A DNA stretch of 64,000 bases from Catenulispora sp. GP43 (GTDB taxonomy: Bacteria > Actinomycetota > Actinomycetes > Streptomycetales > Catenulisporaceae): the NCBI RefSeq assembly GCF_041260665.1, contig NZ_JBGCCT010000039.1, positions 53,231 through 117,230 on the forward strand, written 5' to 3'. Shown here piece by piece: positions 40,387 through 52,283 of this stretch. Below the pieces are notes generated by a model, which saw only the letters and a list, made by a program, of their open reading frames with translations, was not told the origin of the DNA and searched no databases. How positions within the stretch are numbered: the stretch's first letter is position 1; each line of letters opens with the position of its first letter. The position numbers and the translations under genes were made by a program.

Positions 40387-41382
40387 CTACGCCAGGGTCC
40401 GCTGGGCGTCGATCTGCTCGCGGGTGGTGCGCATCGCGGTCTCCAGGACGTGCGGGCGGCGGTCGCCGTCCATCACGTTCAGGCCGATGGCTTCGAAGTC
40501 GTCGGCGGTCGGGCAGAACACGATGACCTTCGTGCCGTCGGCGCGCACCCGCTGCGCCTCCATCAGCATCCGCCGCGTCACGCCCCTGCGGTAGCGGCGC
40601 GCCACGCGCTCCATGACGCTGTGCGGCGGGCCGTTGAAGCCGCGCACCGCCATCGGGGCCAGGACGTAGAGCTCGTCCAGGGGCGGCTCGCCGATCTCCT
40701 GGAAGCTCTGCTTGTCGGCCACGTCCACGTTGGTCGCCGACCACATGCCGCCGTCCACGTAGCGGCGGCCGTCGATGATGATCGGGGCGAACCAGCCCGG
40801 GATCGCGCAGGAGGCGGTCACGGCCTCGGCCAGCGTCGTGTGCGGGGCCCGGGGGTTGCCGAAGGTGACGCGCTCGCCGGTGGTGAAGTCCAGCGCCACG
40901 ATGCGCAGCGCCTTGTGCGGCGACCAGCCGTCCGCGGCGTGCGGCAGGGCTTCGACGAGCTCGCCGACGCCGCCGAGCGAGCCGCGGCCCGGCGGCATCG
41001 CGGCGGCCATGACGGCGGTCGGGGGCACGGAGCGGGGATGGCGTGCGGTCCGGGCCAGCAGCGGGCCGGACCCCAGCCGCAGCTTGGGCCGCTCCGGGTG
41101 CGCGCCGCCGGCCGCGGTGGCGTAGTCGAACTCCAGGCCGGTGAGCGGCCCCCGCTCGATGCGCCCGGTGAGCTGGTGCTCGTACAGGTCCGCGGGGGTG
41201 GCGCCGGCGCCGATCAGCGCGCCCAGCACCGAGCCGGCGGAGGTCCCGACGATCATCTCGGCCTCGCGCGGGTCCCAGCCGATCGCTTCGCTGAGCACCG
41301 ACAGCGACCCGACCATCCAGGCCGCGCCGAGCATGCCGCCGCCGCCCAGGACCAGTCCGCGCCGCACCGCCGTGGAGGCCAT
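40387..41382 (-). CDS. Patatin-like phospholipase
   Basis: This is a 331-residue serine lipase-fold protein. The oxyanion loop GLVLGGGGMLGAAW is followed by the nucleophile elbow GTSAGS (GxSxG, Ser near 46), and the catalytic Asp is in YVDGGMWSATN (DGG). No signal peptide is evident, so it probably acts on membrane lipids from the cytosol. ATG 41382 has GGGGAGAG 7 nt upstream. The open frame continues far upstream in the same phase, but only as the reverse reading of the DUF2156 gene. It is divergent from that gene. Confidence 0.9.
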   Translation of the reverse strand: MASTAVRRGLVLGGGGMLGAAWMVGSLSVLSEAIGWDPREAEMIVGTSAGSVLGALIGAGATPADLYEHQLTGRIERGPLTGLEFDYATAAGGAHPERPKLRLGSGPLLARTARHPRSVPPTAVMAAAMPPGRGSLGGVGELVEALPHAADGWSPHKALRIVALDFTTGERVTFGNPRAPHTTLAEAVTASCAIPGWFAPIIIDGRRYVDGGMWSATNVDVADKQSFQEIGEPPLDELYVLAPMAVRGFNGPPHSVMERVARRYRRGVTRRMLMEAQRVRADGTKVIVFCPTADDFEAIGLNVMDGDRRPHVLETAMRTTREQIDAQRTLA

Positions 41383-41565
41383 CGTGTCTCTCCCCTCGCC
41401 GGTGGTCCGTTCTCGATGATCCGTTTCCCCAGACTTCTCTCGACTGTAACGGCGGAGCCGGCGCGCTACCCGGCGTCGATGCCGACCAAAGTCGGATACA
41501 CAGGGCTTTCTGGCGGGAATACCGTGACAGGCGGGGCCGTTCGTGTGTCGCGGGAGGTAGTGCCC

Positions 41566-43362
41566 ATGGCTGACCGGGATGGAAGCGAGGTGCCGGTCCC
41601 TGAGGACCGGCTCACGGTGTGGCCGTTCGCCGCCTTGGTGCTCGCCGCGGCGGCGACCTTGTTCGGGTACGCGGCAGCCTCCAGCCCGCCGTCCTGGCTC
41701 GCCAGGACCGTCATCGTGATCATCGGCACGACACCCTCCGGCGGCCACGCGGTGCACATCGGGCTCGCCTTCCTGCTTCTGGGGCGCGGCCTGTACATGC
41801 GGCGTCTGATGGCGCTGTATCTGACCTCTGCCGCAGTGGTGTGGTCGACGGCGATGTCGCTGATCACCTGGGACCAGCCGTGGCGGCTGGTGCCGATGGC
41901 GGCCTTCGGGTGGGCGCTGTGGGGGGCGCGGATGCGGTTCACTGCCGTGCCCGACGCCACGCGGGTGCGCACCGCCCTGCACTGGCTCCTCGGGTTCGGC
42001 ATCTTCGCGCTCGTGGTCGGGGGCGGCGGGATCTTCCTGCAGCGGGGCCGGCTCAGCTCCTCGCTGACCCCGGTCGGGCTGGGGCGCGAGCTGTTCGACG
42101 GCCTGACGGCGAACTCCGAGCCGATGACGATCGAGGGGCGCTCGTGGTTTCTCCACGGGCTCTCCCTGCTCGGCGGTATCACGCTGCTGCTGGTGCTGAC
42201 ATGCCTGCTGGCGCCGGCGCGGGCTCCGCTCCCGGGGACGGACGCGGAACGGGACCGGGTGCGGCGGCTGGTGCAGCATCCGGACTCGGACACGCTGGCC
42301 CCGTTCGCGCTGCGGCACGACAAGTCCTACGTCTTCTCCCCCGACGGCCGCGCCGCCATCGGGTACCGCGTCTTCCTGGGCACCGCGGTGGTGGGCGGCG
42401 ACCCGTTCGGCGCCGCGGACGCCCGGGAGGCCGCGATGGCCGAGTTCCTGGCTCTGTGCCGGCGCCGCGGGTGGCGGCCCGCGGTGCTGGGCGCGCGCGA
42501 GGCGCTGCTGCCGCTGTGGCGGGAGCACGGGATGCGGCGCTCGATCGAGATCGGGGACGAGGTCATGCTGGACGTGGCCGCCTTCTCGCTGGAGGGGCGG
42601 TCGATCCGCAACGTGCGGCAGGCGGTGCGCCGGACGCACAAGGCCGGGATCACCACGCGCGTGCTGCGGGAGACGGCCCTGGACGAGCAGGAGGCCGACC
42701 AACTGCTGGCCATCCACCAGCGCTGGCTGAAGGGGCACGCCGAGCACGGCTTCGCGATGAACCTGGACGCCATCACCTCGGCCCGGCACCCCGACGCGCT
42801 GTTGATCGTCGCCTACGCCGCCGACGGCCGCGCGGTCGGCTTCCAGCGCTACCACCCGGTCGGCGCCGATCAGCTCTCCGGCCACCCGACGGCGCTGTCG
42901 CTGGACGTGATGCCGCGCGACCCGCAGAGCCCGAACGGCGTGAACGAGCGCCTGATCGTCGACCTGGCCGCCTGGGCCCGGGAGCGGGGCGTCGCGGAGA
43001 TCTCGCTGAACTTCGCGGCCTTCCGCCCGATCATGGACGCCGGCAGCCGCCGCACACCGCTGCAGAGCGCGGCGTACCGCGCGATCCACCTGCTGGACCC
43101 GTGGATCATGTTGGAGAGCCTGTACCGGTTCAACGCCAAGTTCCGGCCCGGCTGGCAGCCGCGGTCGGTGATGTTCCGGTCGTGGGGCGAGGTCGGCTGG
43201 CTGGCCGCCTCGGCGCTCGCGATGGAGTTCTCGCTGCCGCTGGACCGCCGGCGGGTGGCGCCGGCCGGAGAGCGGGCGCGGGAGCGGGAGCGGGCACAGT
43301 TGGACGGCGAGATCCGGGACGAGGACGCCGTGGGGCGGGCCGTGCGACGGCGGGGCTGGTAG
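41566..43362 (+). CDS. DUF2156 membrane protein, MprF/LysX-like phosphatidylglycerol lysyltransferase domain
   Basis: This is a 598-residue protein with about five membrane helices in the first 220 residues. A cytosolic DUF2156 (double GNAT fold) domain follows from about 240, with DKSYVFSPDGRAAIGYRV, VGGDPFGA, SIRNVRQAVRRTHKAG, LSLDVMPRD and the NERLIVDLAAWARERGV block. This arrangement belongs to the aminoacyl-phosphatidylglycerol synthase family that transfers amino acids from tRNA to membrane lipids, altering surface charge. The lipid and amino acid are not predictable here. ATG 41566 lies 8 nt after GGGAGG. Confidence 0.85.
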   Translation: MADRDGSEVPVPEDRLTVWPFAALVLAAAATLFGYAAASSPPSWLARTVIVIIGTTPSGGHAVHIGLAFLLLGRGLYMRRLMALYLTSAAVVWSTAMSLITWDQPWRLVPMAAFGWALWGARMRFTAVPDATRVRTALHWLLGFGIFALVVGGGGIFLQRGRLSSSLTPVGLGRELFDGLTANSEPMTIEGRSWFLHGLSLLGGITLLLVLTCLLAPARAPLPGTDAERDRVRRLVQHPDSDTLAPFALRHDKSYVFSPDGRAAIGYRVFLGTAVVGGDPFGAADAREAAMAEFLALCRRRGWRPAVLGAREALLPLWREHGMRRSIEIGDEVMLDVAAFSLEGRSIRNVRQAVRRTHKAGITTRVLRETALDEQEADQLLAIHQRWLKGHAEHGFAMNLDAITSARHPDALLIVAYAADGRAVGFQRYHPVGADQLSGHPTALSLDVMPRDPQSPNGVNERLIVDLAAWARERGVAEISLNFAAFRPIMDAGSRRTPLQSAAYRAIHLLDPWIMLESLYRFNAKFRPGWQPRSVMFRSWGEVGWLAASALAMEFSLPLDRRRVAPAGERARERERAQLDGEIRDEDAVGRAVRRRGW

Positions 43363-43406
43363 CGAGCCGGCCGGACCCGCCGGCCTCAACCTGCCTCAGC
43401 GGGGCC

Positions 43407-44177
43407 TCAGCCGGCCTGAAGCGCGGTGCACTGCCAGCGCGAGTCCTCGATCCGGTCGAAGCGCAGGGCGACGACGCGGGTACGGCCGCTGTCCTGGACC
43501 AGCGCGAGGGCTTCGATGCCCTCACCGCTCTCGGCGAGACGGACGGACTTCAGCGATGCGGTCCGGGCGTAGCGCGGGATGCGGAGCTTGCCGCGGACCT
43601 CGGGGTCGGTCCAGCGGGCCGCGTGGACGGCGGCGCGCCGGCCGACGAGGATCTCGACAAGGACGCCTACCAGGGCTCTGACTTCGCCATAAGCCTTCTG
43701 CGGCGCGGTGCGGCGCGGGCGAGGACGGGACGGCGCTTCTTCCACGGGCAGTACGTCTGGCCTGGGCTCGGCTGCGGCCTCCGGGCGTGACAGGGCCCCG
43801 GCCAGCACACCCGCCGGCGGGTCGGGCAGCGGCGTCGGGTAGGCGATCACGGCTCCTGCCCGCACCACGGACAGCAACAGCCCCGGACGCGGCTCCCGGC
43901 CGCTGCCCGACAGCGGACTCCACGCCATCCCGCACTCCGACTCCGGCGACGGCTGGTCCACGGCGCACGGCATAGGGCCGGCGTCATCCATACCCTGCGA
44001 ACGACCGCCCGACCCGCGGGAGTCCTGGATCCCGGCGAGGTCCTCGAAGCACTCCGCGGCGATCTCAATCTCCGCCACCGCGTCCACCCACACCGCGATG
44101 CCCGGGAAGTCTGGCCTGTTATCCCGCCGCCACCGCGCGCCGACCTCGACCGTCCCGACCGCACGCACCGGTGCCAC
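43407..44177 (-). CDS. Rv3235-family protein
   Basis: The last ~95 residues (ALVGVLVEILVGRRAAVHAA ... RWTDPEVRGKL ... RIEDSRWQCTALQAG) match the actinobacterial Rv3235 family, small proteins of unknown function encoded near secA. The N-terminal ~150 residues are Pro/Arg/Glu-rich and not conserved. The true start is uncertain; any of several Met codons (e.g. residue 62 or 84) could be used. It lies downstream of secA on the same strand, separated by a hairpin. Confidence 0.65.
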   Translation of the reverse strand: MAPVRAVGTVEVGARWRRDNRPDFPGIAVWVDAVAEIEIAAECFEDLAGIQDSRGSGGRSQGMDDAGPMPCAVDQPSPESECGMAWSPLSGSGREPRPGLLLSVVRAGAVIAYPTPLPDPPAGVLAGALSRPEAAAEPRPDVLPVEEAPSRPRPRRTAPQKAYGEVRALVGVLVEILVGRRAAVHAARWTDPEVRGKLRIPRYARTASLKSVRLAESGEGIEALALVQDSGRTRVVALRFDRIEDSRWQCTALQAG

Positions 44178-44238
44178 GGGCCACCACCTCCCCTGTCCTG
44201 CCGGAACCGAGTTTCCAGCAGATCACAGGGGCATGCGA

Positions 44239-44270
44239 AACGGCTGACTTCCCGGGGAAAGTCAGCCGTT
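44239..44270 (-). terminator. Hairpin terminator of secA
   Basis: A perfect 12-bp stem AACGGCTGACTT/AAGTCAGCCGTT (44239-44250/44259-44270) with an 8-nt loop lies about 115 bp after the secA stop. Between them is a run of short CGGTGCTC/CAGCTCAG-type repeats (about 44312-44370). Confidence 0.65.
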
Positions 44271-44383
44271 CGGCCCAGCTTCGCCGGGCCCTGATCCGCT
44301 CAGGACCCGGCTCGGTGCTCGGTGCTCAGCCCGGTGCTCGGGGCTCAGCAGTCCTCAGCTCAGAGCTCAGTACCCATGCCGCT

Positions 44384-47179
<2,796 letters not shown>

Positions 47180-47338
47180 GGCAGACAACTCCTCGATTAC
47201 GGGCTCGGGCAGGCAGGGGGATGCCCCGCCTTTTCCAACATGTTATGCGACGGCCCGCACTCCAAGGGAAGAGCGCGGCGTGATGATCATCGGCATATTC
47301 CCTGGAGACCGCCGATCCGGCTCGCCTACGGTGGGGCG

Positions 47339-47968
47339 ATGGACATACAGCGAACGCGCGAGCGCCCCGAACCGGTTCCCATACCGGATCTCGCTCCGGC
47401 CGCTCCGCCGCTGCCCCAGGGCCCTTTGGAGACCGCGCGACTGCTGTTGCGGCCGTGGCGCGACGCGGACATCCCGGAGATCTTCCGGATCTGCCAGGAC
47501 CCGGAAGTCCAGCGCTGGACCACTGTGCCGTCCCCCTATCAGATGAAGGACGCGGAATGGTTCGTGCGGGAACACACACCTAGGGGATTCCGGAGCGGAG
47601 ACGAAGCGACGTTCGGGATCTTCGTCAAGGACACCGGACAGATCGCCGGGGCGATCGGGCTCGCCGGGATCAAGGCCTCCGTGGCGAACCGCGGAGTGCG
47701 GTCCGCGGAGATCGGATACTGGGCCAACCCCGAGACGCGCGGTCGCGGTTTCATCACAGAGAGTGTGCGCGAAGTCGTTCGGTGGGGTTTCGAAGAGGCC
47801 GCGCTCGGGCGTGTCACGTGGCAGGCCTTCGACGGCAACGCGGCGTCGCGCAGAGTGATCGAGAAGGCGGGCTTCACGATCGTCGGCCGGCAGCGCTCCT
47901 CGCACGCGCACCACGGCCGGCTGCGCGACATGTGGCTGGCGGACATCCTGCCCGGAGAGCTGCGGTAG
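47339..47968 (+). CDS. GNAT-family N-acetyltransferase (RimJ-like)
   Basis: This is a 209-residue cytosolic acetyltransferase. Following a Pro-rich N-terminus, LETARLLLRPWRDADIPEIF begins the fold, and RSAEIGYWANPETRGRGFIT holds the acetyl-CoA pyrophosphate loop (RGRGF). VTWQAFDGNAASRRVIEKAGF is the typical ending of RimJ/RimL-like proteins, which acetylate N-termini or small molecules. The substrate is unknown. It diverges from secA. The long open frame upstream in the same phase is only the opposite reading of secA. Confidence 0.9.
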   Translation: MDIQRTRERPEPVPIPDLAPAAPPLPQGPLETARLLLRPWRDADIPEIFRICQDPEVQRWTTVPSPYQMKDAEWFVREHTPRGFRSGDEATFGIFVKDTGQIAGAIGLAGIKASVANRGVRSAEIGYWANPETRGRGFITESVREVVRWGFEEAALGRVTWQAFDGNAASRRVIEKAGFTIVGRQRSSHAHHGRLRDMWLADILPGELR

Positions 47969-48005
47969 GCGGAAAACCGCGGAACTGCGGTCGGCCGGGC
48001 TGTCG

Positions 48006-49226
48006 GTGGCGACCGCTAGCGTGACGGATGTGACATCCGTACCCGCTCCGCACGCCGAATTGTCCACCGACGAGGCCCGCCGCCTGGCCCTGCACGCGCA
48101 GGGGCTGATCGGCGCGCCGGACCGCCGCGGCGGGGTCGCGGGCGTGCTGCACGGCCTGGGGGCGGTCCAGCTGGACACCATCAGCGTACTGGCACGCTCG
48201 CACGAACTGGTGCCCTACGCCCGGCTCGGAGCGGTCGGGCGCGAGGCGATCGAGAAGGCGTACTGGAACCACGAGGCGCACGGCGCCTCGACCTTCGAGT
48301 ACTGGGCGCACGCCGCTTGCATCCTGCCCGTCGAGGAGTGGCCGACCTTCGCCTACCGCCGGGCGAACTTCCGCAACCGGGCCAACGGCGGCTGGGGCAT
48401 GGCGACCACCGGCGAGGCCGAGGCGCTCGTACTCGGCAAGCTGCGAGACGAGGGTCCCTGCATGACCTCGGACTTCGGCGGGGCGCGCAAGAGCGCGGAG
48501 TGGTGGGACTGGTCGGAGAGCAAGGTCGCGGTCGAGAAGATGCTGGCGACCGGCGACGTGGTGTGTGTCGAGCGGCGCGGCTGGCGCCGGGTCTACGACC
48601 TGCCGGAGCGCGCGCTGCCGAAGGCCGTGCTGGACGCCCCGGAGCCGACCCGCGAGGAGTCGCACGTCCGCCTGCTGGCGCAGGCCGGCCGGCGGCTGGG
48701 CGTGGGGACGATAGGCGACCTGGCCGACTACTACCGGTTGAAGATCCCTGAGGCCAGGCCCCTGATGGAGCAGACCGGCCTGGTGCCGGTGACGGTCCGG
48801 GGCTGGAGCCGGCCGGCCTGGGCCGATCCCGCGGCCCTGGAACTGCTGGCCGCCGGCGGCCCGCGCGGCCGGCACCGGACCACGCTGCTGTCCCCGTTCG
48901 ACTCGCTGATCTGGGAGCGCGACCGGATGGAGCGGATCTTCGGGATGGTGCACCGGATCGAGGCGTACACGCCTGCCGCGAAACGGGTGCACGGCTACTT
49001 CGCGATGCCGCTGCTGGCCGGCGGCAGGCTGCTGGGCCGCGTGGACCCCAAGCGCGAAGGGAAGACGCTGGTCGCGCGCAAGGTGTCGCTGGACACGGCG
49101 AACGCGGTGCGCCCGATGGCCGACGCGCTGCGGGAGGCCGCGGGCTGGGTCGGGTGCGACGCCGTCGCCGTGGAGCAGGTGAGTCCGGCCGGTGCGGCGG
49201 CGGCGCTGCGGGCCGCGCTGAGCTGA
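48006..49226 (+). CDS. Winged-helix DNA glycosylase-like protein (YcaQ/AlkX, HTH_42 family)
   Basis: This 406-residue protein contains tandem winged-helix domains of the HTH_42 family, whose members include interstrand-crosslink glycosylases YcaQ and AlkX. The conserved active-site strand VQLDTISVLARSHELV (QxD in place of QxQ) is near residue 58. Later conserved blocks are YWNHEAHGASTFEYWAH, TTLLSPFDSLIWERDRMERI and YFAMPLLAGGRLLGRVDPK. It may unhook bulky or crosslinked bases. GTG 48006 opens the frame; GTG 48021 or 48030 are alternatives. Confidence 0.85.
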   Translation: MATASVTDVTSVPAPHAELSTDEARRLALHAQGLIGAPDRRGGVAGVLHGLGAVQLDTISVLARSHELVPYARLGAVGREAIEKAYWNHEAHGASTFEYWAHAACILPVEEWPTFAYRRANFRNRANGGWGMATTGEAEALVLGKLRDEGPCMTSDFGGARKSAEWWDWSESKVAVEKMLATGDVVCVERRGWRRVYDLPERALPKAVLDAPEPTREESHVRLLAQAGRRLGVGTIGDLADYYRLKIPEARPLMEQTGLVPVTVRGWSRPAWADPAALELLAAGGPRGRHRTTLLSPFDSLIWERDRMERIFGMVHRIEAYTPAAKRVHGYFAMPLLAGGRLLGRVDPKREGKTLVARKVSLDTANAVRPMADALREAAGWVGCDAVAVEQVSPAGAAAALRAALS

Positions 49227-49298
49227 CGACTCCTGGCGGCCCGGCTCGGGAATCCGTCGCCCCCACTCGGCCCGAAGGCCGATCATCGGATCAGATCA

Positions 49299-50126
49299 CT
49301 AGCGCCACAACGGCTGCGGCGGCGCCCCGAACCAGCTGACCAGTACTTCGGCGTCGTCGGTCCGCAGACCCCCGCGCCAGTCGACCAGCTCCAGACCGCG
49401 CTCCCGCAACAGCGCCCCGAAGGCGCCGGCGACCTCCGGTCCGGCGATGCCGGTGCGGTGCACGCCGGCGACCTTCACCCGGCTGGCGGTGTCGACGAGG
49501 CCGTAGACGTGCACGCCGTCCGCGACCGTCAGCGCGAACCCGCCGAGCACCACGCCGCGGCCCTCGATCGCGACCGGGCGGACGAAGTGCGTGGTGGTGC
49601 CCAGTCCCGCGGCCAGGTCCTCGACCGTCACCGTGACCCCGTCCAACGGCTCGGCAGGGGTCTGGCGCAGGTGGATCTCGGTGAAGCCGGGGCCGGAGCG
49701 GAACTCGTCCTGGATCCGGCGGATGGCCAGCAGGTTCTCCTCGACCGCGGACGCCCCCCGCGGCCCGACCAGCTCCACGTCGCGCCACAGGTCGTCCTTG
49801 ACCAGCAGCACCGTGCGACCGTCCAGCGGCCCGGCGATGTCCGGCAGGCGGTCGCTGATGCTGGACATGCTGAAGTGGATGTCGCGGGCCGGCATCAGCT
49901 CGACCCGCGGCTCCTGCTCGACCAGGCGCAGGGTGAGCTCCAGCTCGCCGATCAGCTCGTACTCCTCGCGGAAGGCCGGCTCGGCCCGGACCACCCGCCA
50001 CACCCGGCCCGCGGCCTCCAGCATCTGCGTTCCGTCGAACGCCGGGGGCAGGCTCTGCGTCGGAACCACCGTGCGCGCTATCACCCCGCCGTCCGCGGCG
50101 TCTCTCAACGTCACGGATATGTCCAT
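49299..50126 (-). CDS. Uncharacterised conserved protein, probably leaderless
   Basis: This is a 275-residue soluble protein. I do not recognise the family. It begins MDISVTLRDAADGGVIARTV and is beta-rich in the first half (ELIGELELTLRLVEQEPRVE), with later strands such as VTVTVEDLAAG and VVLGGFALTVADGVHVYGLV. No signal, membrane segment or catalytic motif is evident. ATG 50126 is supported by a promoter placed for leaderless transcription: TTGACA (50164-50159) and TAGGTT (50139-50134), 7 nt before the ATG. An upstream ATG at 50159 overlaps the -35 box and is unlikely. Confidence 0.65.
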   Translation of the reverse strand: MDISVTLRDAADGGVIARTVVPTQSLPPAFDGTQMLEAAGRVWRVVRAEPAFREEYELIGELELTLRLVEQEPRVELMPARDIHFSMSSISDRLPDIAGPLDGRTVLLVKDDLWRDVELVGPRGASAVEENLLAIRRIQDEFRSGPGFTEIHLRQTPAEPLDGVTVTVEDLAAGLGTTTHFVRPVAIEGRGVVLGGFALTVADGVHVYGLVDTASRVKVAGVHRTGIAGPEVAGAFGALLRERGLELVDWRGGLRTDDAEVLVSWFGAPPQPLWR

Positions 50127-50133
50127 GGTCACG

Positions 50134-50164
50134 AACCTACGCGGGAGGCGTCTCACCATGTCAA
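50134..50164 (-). promoter_or_regulatory. Probable leaderless promoter
   Basis: On the minus strand TTGACA (50164-50159) is followed after 19 bp by TAGGTT (50139-50134), a TANNNT -10 box. The ATG is 7 nt further, the spacing typical of leaderless transcripts in actinobacteria. Confidence 0.5.
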
Positions 50165-50174
50165 GCCGCTAACG

Positions 50175-50852
50175 CTAGGTGATCTCCAGGAGTTTCTCGC
50201 GCACCGCGTAGACAACGGCTTCCATGCGGGAGTGCAGGTTCAGCTTCTCAAGGATGTTGCGGACGTGGTTCTTCACCGTGTTCTCGGTGATGAACAGCTC
50301 CTTGGCGATCTCCCGGTTGTTGCGCCCGGTGGCGACCAGTTTGAGGACTTCCATCTCGCGGTCGGTGAGCTTGGGCGCCGCGGCGGTCGGGGCCGGGGCG
50401 TTCGAGGCGTCCGCGCCTCGCGCCAAAGCGGCGAAACCGGTCATCAACTTCGCCGCCATCGAAGGGCTCACCTGTGACTCACCGCGCTGGACGGCGCGCA
50501 GCGCGTCCGGGATGGTGTGCGGGAGCACGCTCTTGAGCAGGTAGCCGGAGGCGCCGGACTTGACCGCCTCGTACAGGTCGGTCTCCTCGTCGCTGGAGGT
50601 CAGCATGATGACCTTGACGCCCGGGACCGAGCGCTTGATCGCCGCGCACGCCGCCAGACCGTCGGTGTCGGGCATCCGGACGTCGAGGATCACCACGTCG
50701 GGCACCAGCTCCTGGGCCTTGCGCAGGGCCTCGGCGCCGTCCGACGCCTCGCCCACCACCTCGATGTCGTCCTCGGTGTCGAGGACGACGGCCAGCCCCC
50801 GCCGCAGGAGCGTGTGGTCGTCGGCTATGAGGACTCTTATGGCTTCCGACAC
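50175..50852 (-). CDS. NarL/LuxR-type response regulator (orphan, HPF-linked)
   Basis: This is a 225-residue regulator. The receiver shows VLIADDHTLLRRGL, phospho-acceptor Asp in VVILDVRMPDTDGL, Thr/Ser in IMLTSSDEE and Lys in GYLLKSVL. After an Ala/Pro linker, the LuxR-type helix-turn-helix reads LTDREMEVLKLVATGRNNRE with ENTVKNHVRNILEKL. No kinase gene is adjacent, so it is an orphan, and a very similar regulator sits beside HPF in streptomycetes. GTG 50852 opens directly before the receiver; ATG 50888 would add a Cys/His-rich stretch of doubtful reality. Confidence 0.9.
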   Translation of the reverse strand: MSEAIRVLIADDHTLLRRGLAVVLDTEDDIEVVGEASDGAEALRKAQELVPDVVILDVRMPDTDGLAACAAIKRSVPGVKVIMLTSSDEETDLYEAVKSGASGYLLKSVLPHTIPDALRAVQRGESQVSPSMAAKLMTGFAALARGADASNAPAPTAAAPKLTDREMEVLKLVATGRNNREIAKELFITENTVKNHVRNILEKLNLHSRMEAVVYAVREKLLEIT

Positions 50853-50920
50853 AGAACCATGATGACACCTCGGAAGGACACATGACATTACCCATCCGAG
50901 TGATCGTTGAACCCTCTCAA

Positions 50921-50953
50921 CCCCACGGAGCCGGCGAGGCCGGCTCCGTGGGG
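50921..50953 (-). terminator. Strong hairpin after hpf
   Basis: A perfect 15-bp stem CCCCACGGAGCCGGC/GCCGGCTCCGTGGGG (50921-50935/50939-50953) with loop GAG lies 57 bp past the hpf stop and before the response regulator. It probably ends the hpf transcript. Confidence 0.8.
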
Positions 50954-51009
50954 GAATCCCCTGAGATCAGAGTCCTGTTGATCAAGGACCGCCGGGACCG
51001 GCGATCCGA

Positions 51010-51738
51010 TCAGCGCCGGGCGCTGGCCATCCGGTCCGACGGTGAGGAGCCGTTCATCGACGACCCGTTCATCATGGACTCGGCCATCGCCTCGGAGGCC
51101 TCGAGGTGGATCACGCCGTAGTCGTAGGCCCGGCGCCGGTAGACGACCGCCGGCAGGCCGGAGTCCTTGTCCACGTAGAGATAGAAGTCGTGACCGACGA
51201 GTTCCATCTCGTAGAGCGCCTGGTCGAGCGTCATCGGAGCAGCCGCGTGGGTCTTCTCCCGGACCACCATCGGGCCCTCACCGGCCTGGCCGGGGACACC
51301 GTAGGGCTGCAGATCCACCTCGGGGTTGTCGCCGGTCGCGCCGTCGGACGTGAGCAGCGGCTCGGTGCCCGTCGGCAGGTCCGCCATCGGCGGGATGTGC
51401 TTGATGGAATCGGCGATCGCCTTGCGGTTGCGGTGGATCTTCCGCCGGTCCTTGACCCTGCGGAGCTGCGCCTGGAGCTTGGCCGCAGCCAGATCGAGCG
51501 CCGAATAGGGGTCGCCGGCGCACGCCTCGGCCCGGATCACCGGGGAACGGGGGCAGTCCAGCGTCAGCTCGATCCGGTCCTTCTGCTCGGCCTGGCGGGG
51601 GTTCTTCTCCTCGCCCAGCACGACGGTGAGGCTGATGGCCTTGCCGTCCATCTCCTCGACCTTGGCCAACTTCTCCATCACGTGCCGGCGGAACCGGTCG
51701 GTCACCTCGTGATGGCGGCTCTTGACGACGATGTCCAC
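51010..51738 (-). CDS. hpf: Ribosome hibernation promoting factor, long form
   Basis: This is a 242-residue ribosome-associated protein. The N-terminal domain (about 1-105; MDIVVKSRHHEVTDRFRRHV ... DPYSALDLAAAKLQAQLRR) has the beta-alpha-beta-beta-beta-alpha fold that occupies the 30S A and P sites. After a linker, the C-terminal dimerisation domain (about 175-232; MTLDQALYEMELVGHDFYLY ... VVYRRRAYDYGVIHL) drives 100S formation. This is the long form usual in actinobacteria, produced in stationary phase or stress. The 545-bp upstream region is unusually long and may carry several promoters. Confidence 0.95.
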   Translation of the reverse strand: MDIVVKSRHHEVTDRFRRHVMEKLAKVEEMDGKAISLTVVLGEEKNPRQAEQKDRIELTLDCPRSPVIRAEACAGDPYSALDLAAAKLQAQLRRVKDRRKIHRNRKAIADSIKHIPPMADLPTGTEPLLTSDGATGDNPEVDLQPYGVPGQAGEGPMVVREKTHAAAPMTLDQALYEMELVGHDFYLYVDKDSGLPAVVYRRRAYDYGVIHLEASEAMAESMMNGSSMNGSSPSDRMASARR

Positions 51739-52283
51739 GCGCGTTCTCCAATCTCGCGTTCAGATCTGTGCCGGGCTCAGGGCTACCGGCTTCGGCGTCG
51801 GATGAGGGTTCAACCAGCGGCGCCTCCGCGAAGTGATCGGGGACTGCTCTTGTGATGCGACATCGAACTCCTAGATCGAGATCGACTTGTAGACCTCCAA
51901 CGTACGCCGGATGTACTTCGTGCCCGGGTTTCCGAGTGGAGGAAGTCACAGCCGGTACGGGTTCCGACTTGAGTCGCCGGGGGTACGGCCGCGACGCGAG
52001 GTGTTCGAGGGGGACGGGCCGGGCCGAAGGGGCCGGGAGCCACCCGCTAGAGGTGGCCGATTATGAGCGTGCTGGTGCGCATCGTGCCTGCTCACTAACT
52101 CGTGGGCGAGTGCCTATGGCTGAAAACTAGCCCTCGATGGCGCCCGGCGGAAGAGGCCGAAGGCGGCGTTGGACCGTTCGAGTGATCGGAACGGCGTTCG
52201 ACCGGGGTTTGTGCGGGGTTTCGTACCGATTCCTCGGTGGTTCACATAACGAGACACGCCCACTGGATAACCAGATTCGCGCG
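51739..52283. other. 545-bp region upstream of hpf, no gene
   Basis: No credible coding sequence is seen; short open frames here lack ribosome binding sites, family motifs and the local codon bias. The region holds a long hpf leader/promoter zone, small inverted repeats (e.g. GATCGAGATC near 51873) and the 3' flank of comF. The base composition is less GC-biased near 52070-52140 and 52235-52270 than in the genes around it. Stress promoters are likely but I cannot assign one with confidence. Confidence 0.5.

Noticed and set aside
41383..43389. Minus-strand open frame extending the patatin gene upstream by ~670 codons
   Set aside because: It lies entirely opposite the DUF2156 gene and reads as Arg/Pro/His-rich shadow. 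The patatin starts cleanly at 41382 with a good ribosome binding site.
51852..52130. 92-codon plus-strand frame upstream of hpf
   Set aside because: It is Arg/Thr/Cys-rich with no ribosome binding site, motif or codon bias.
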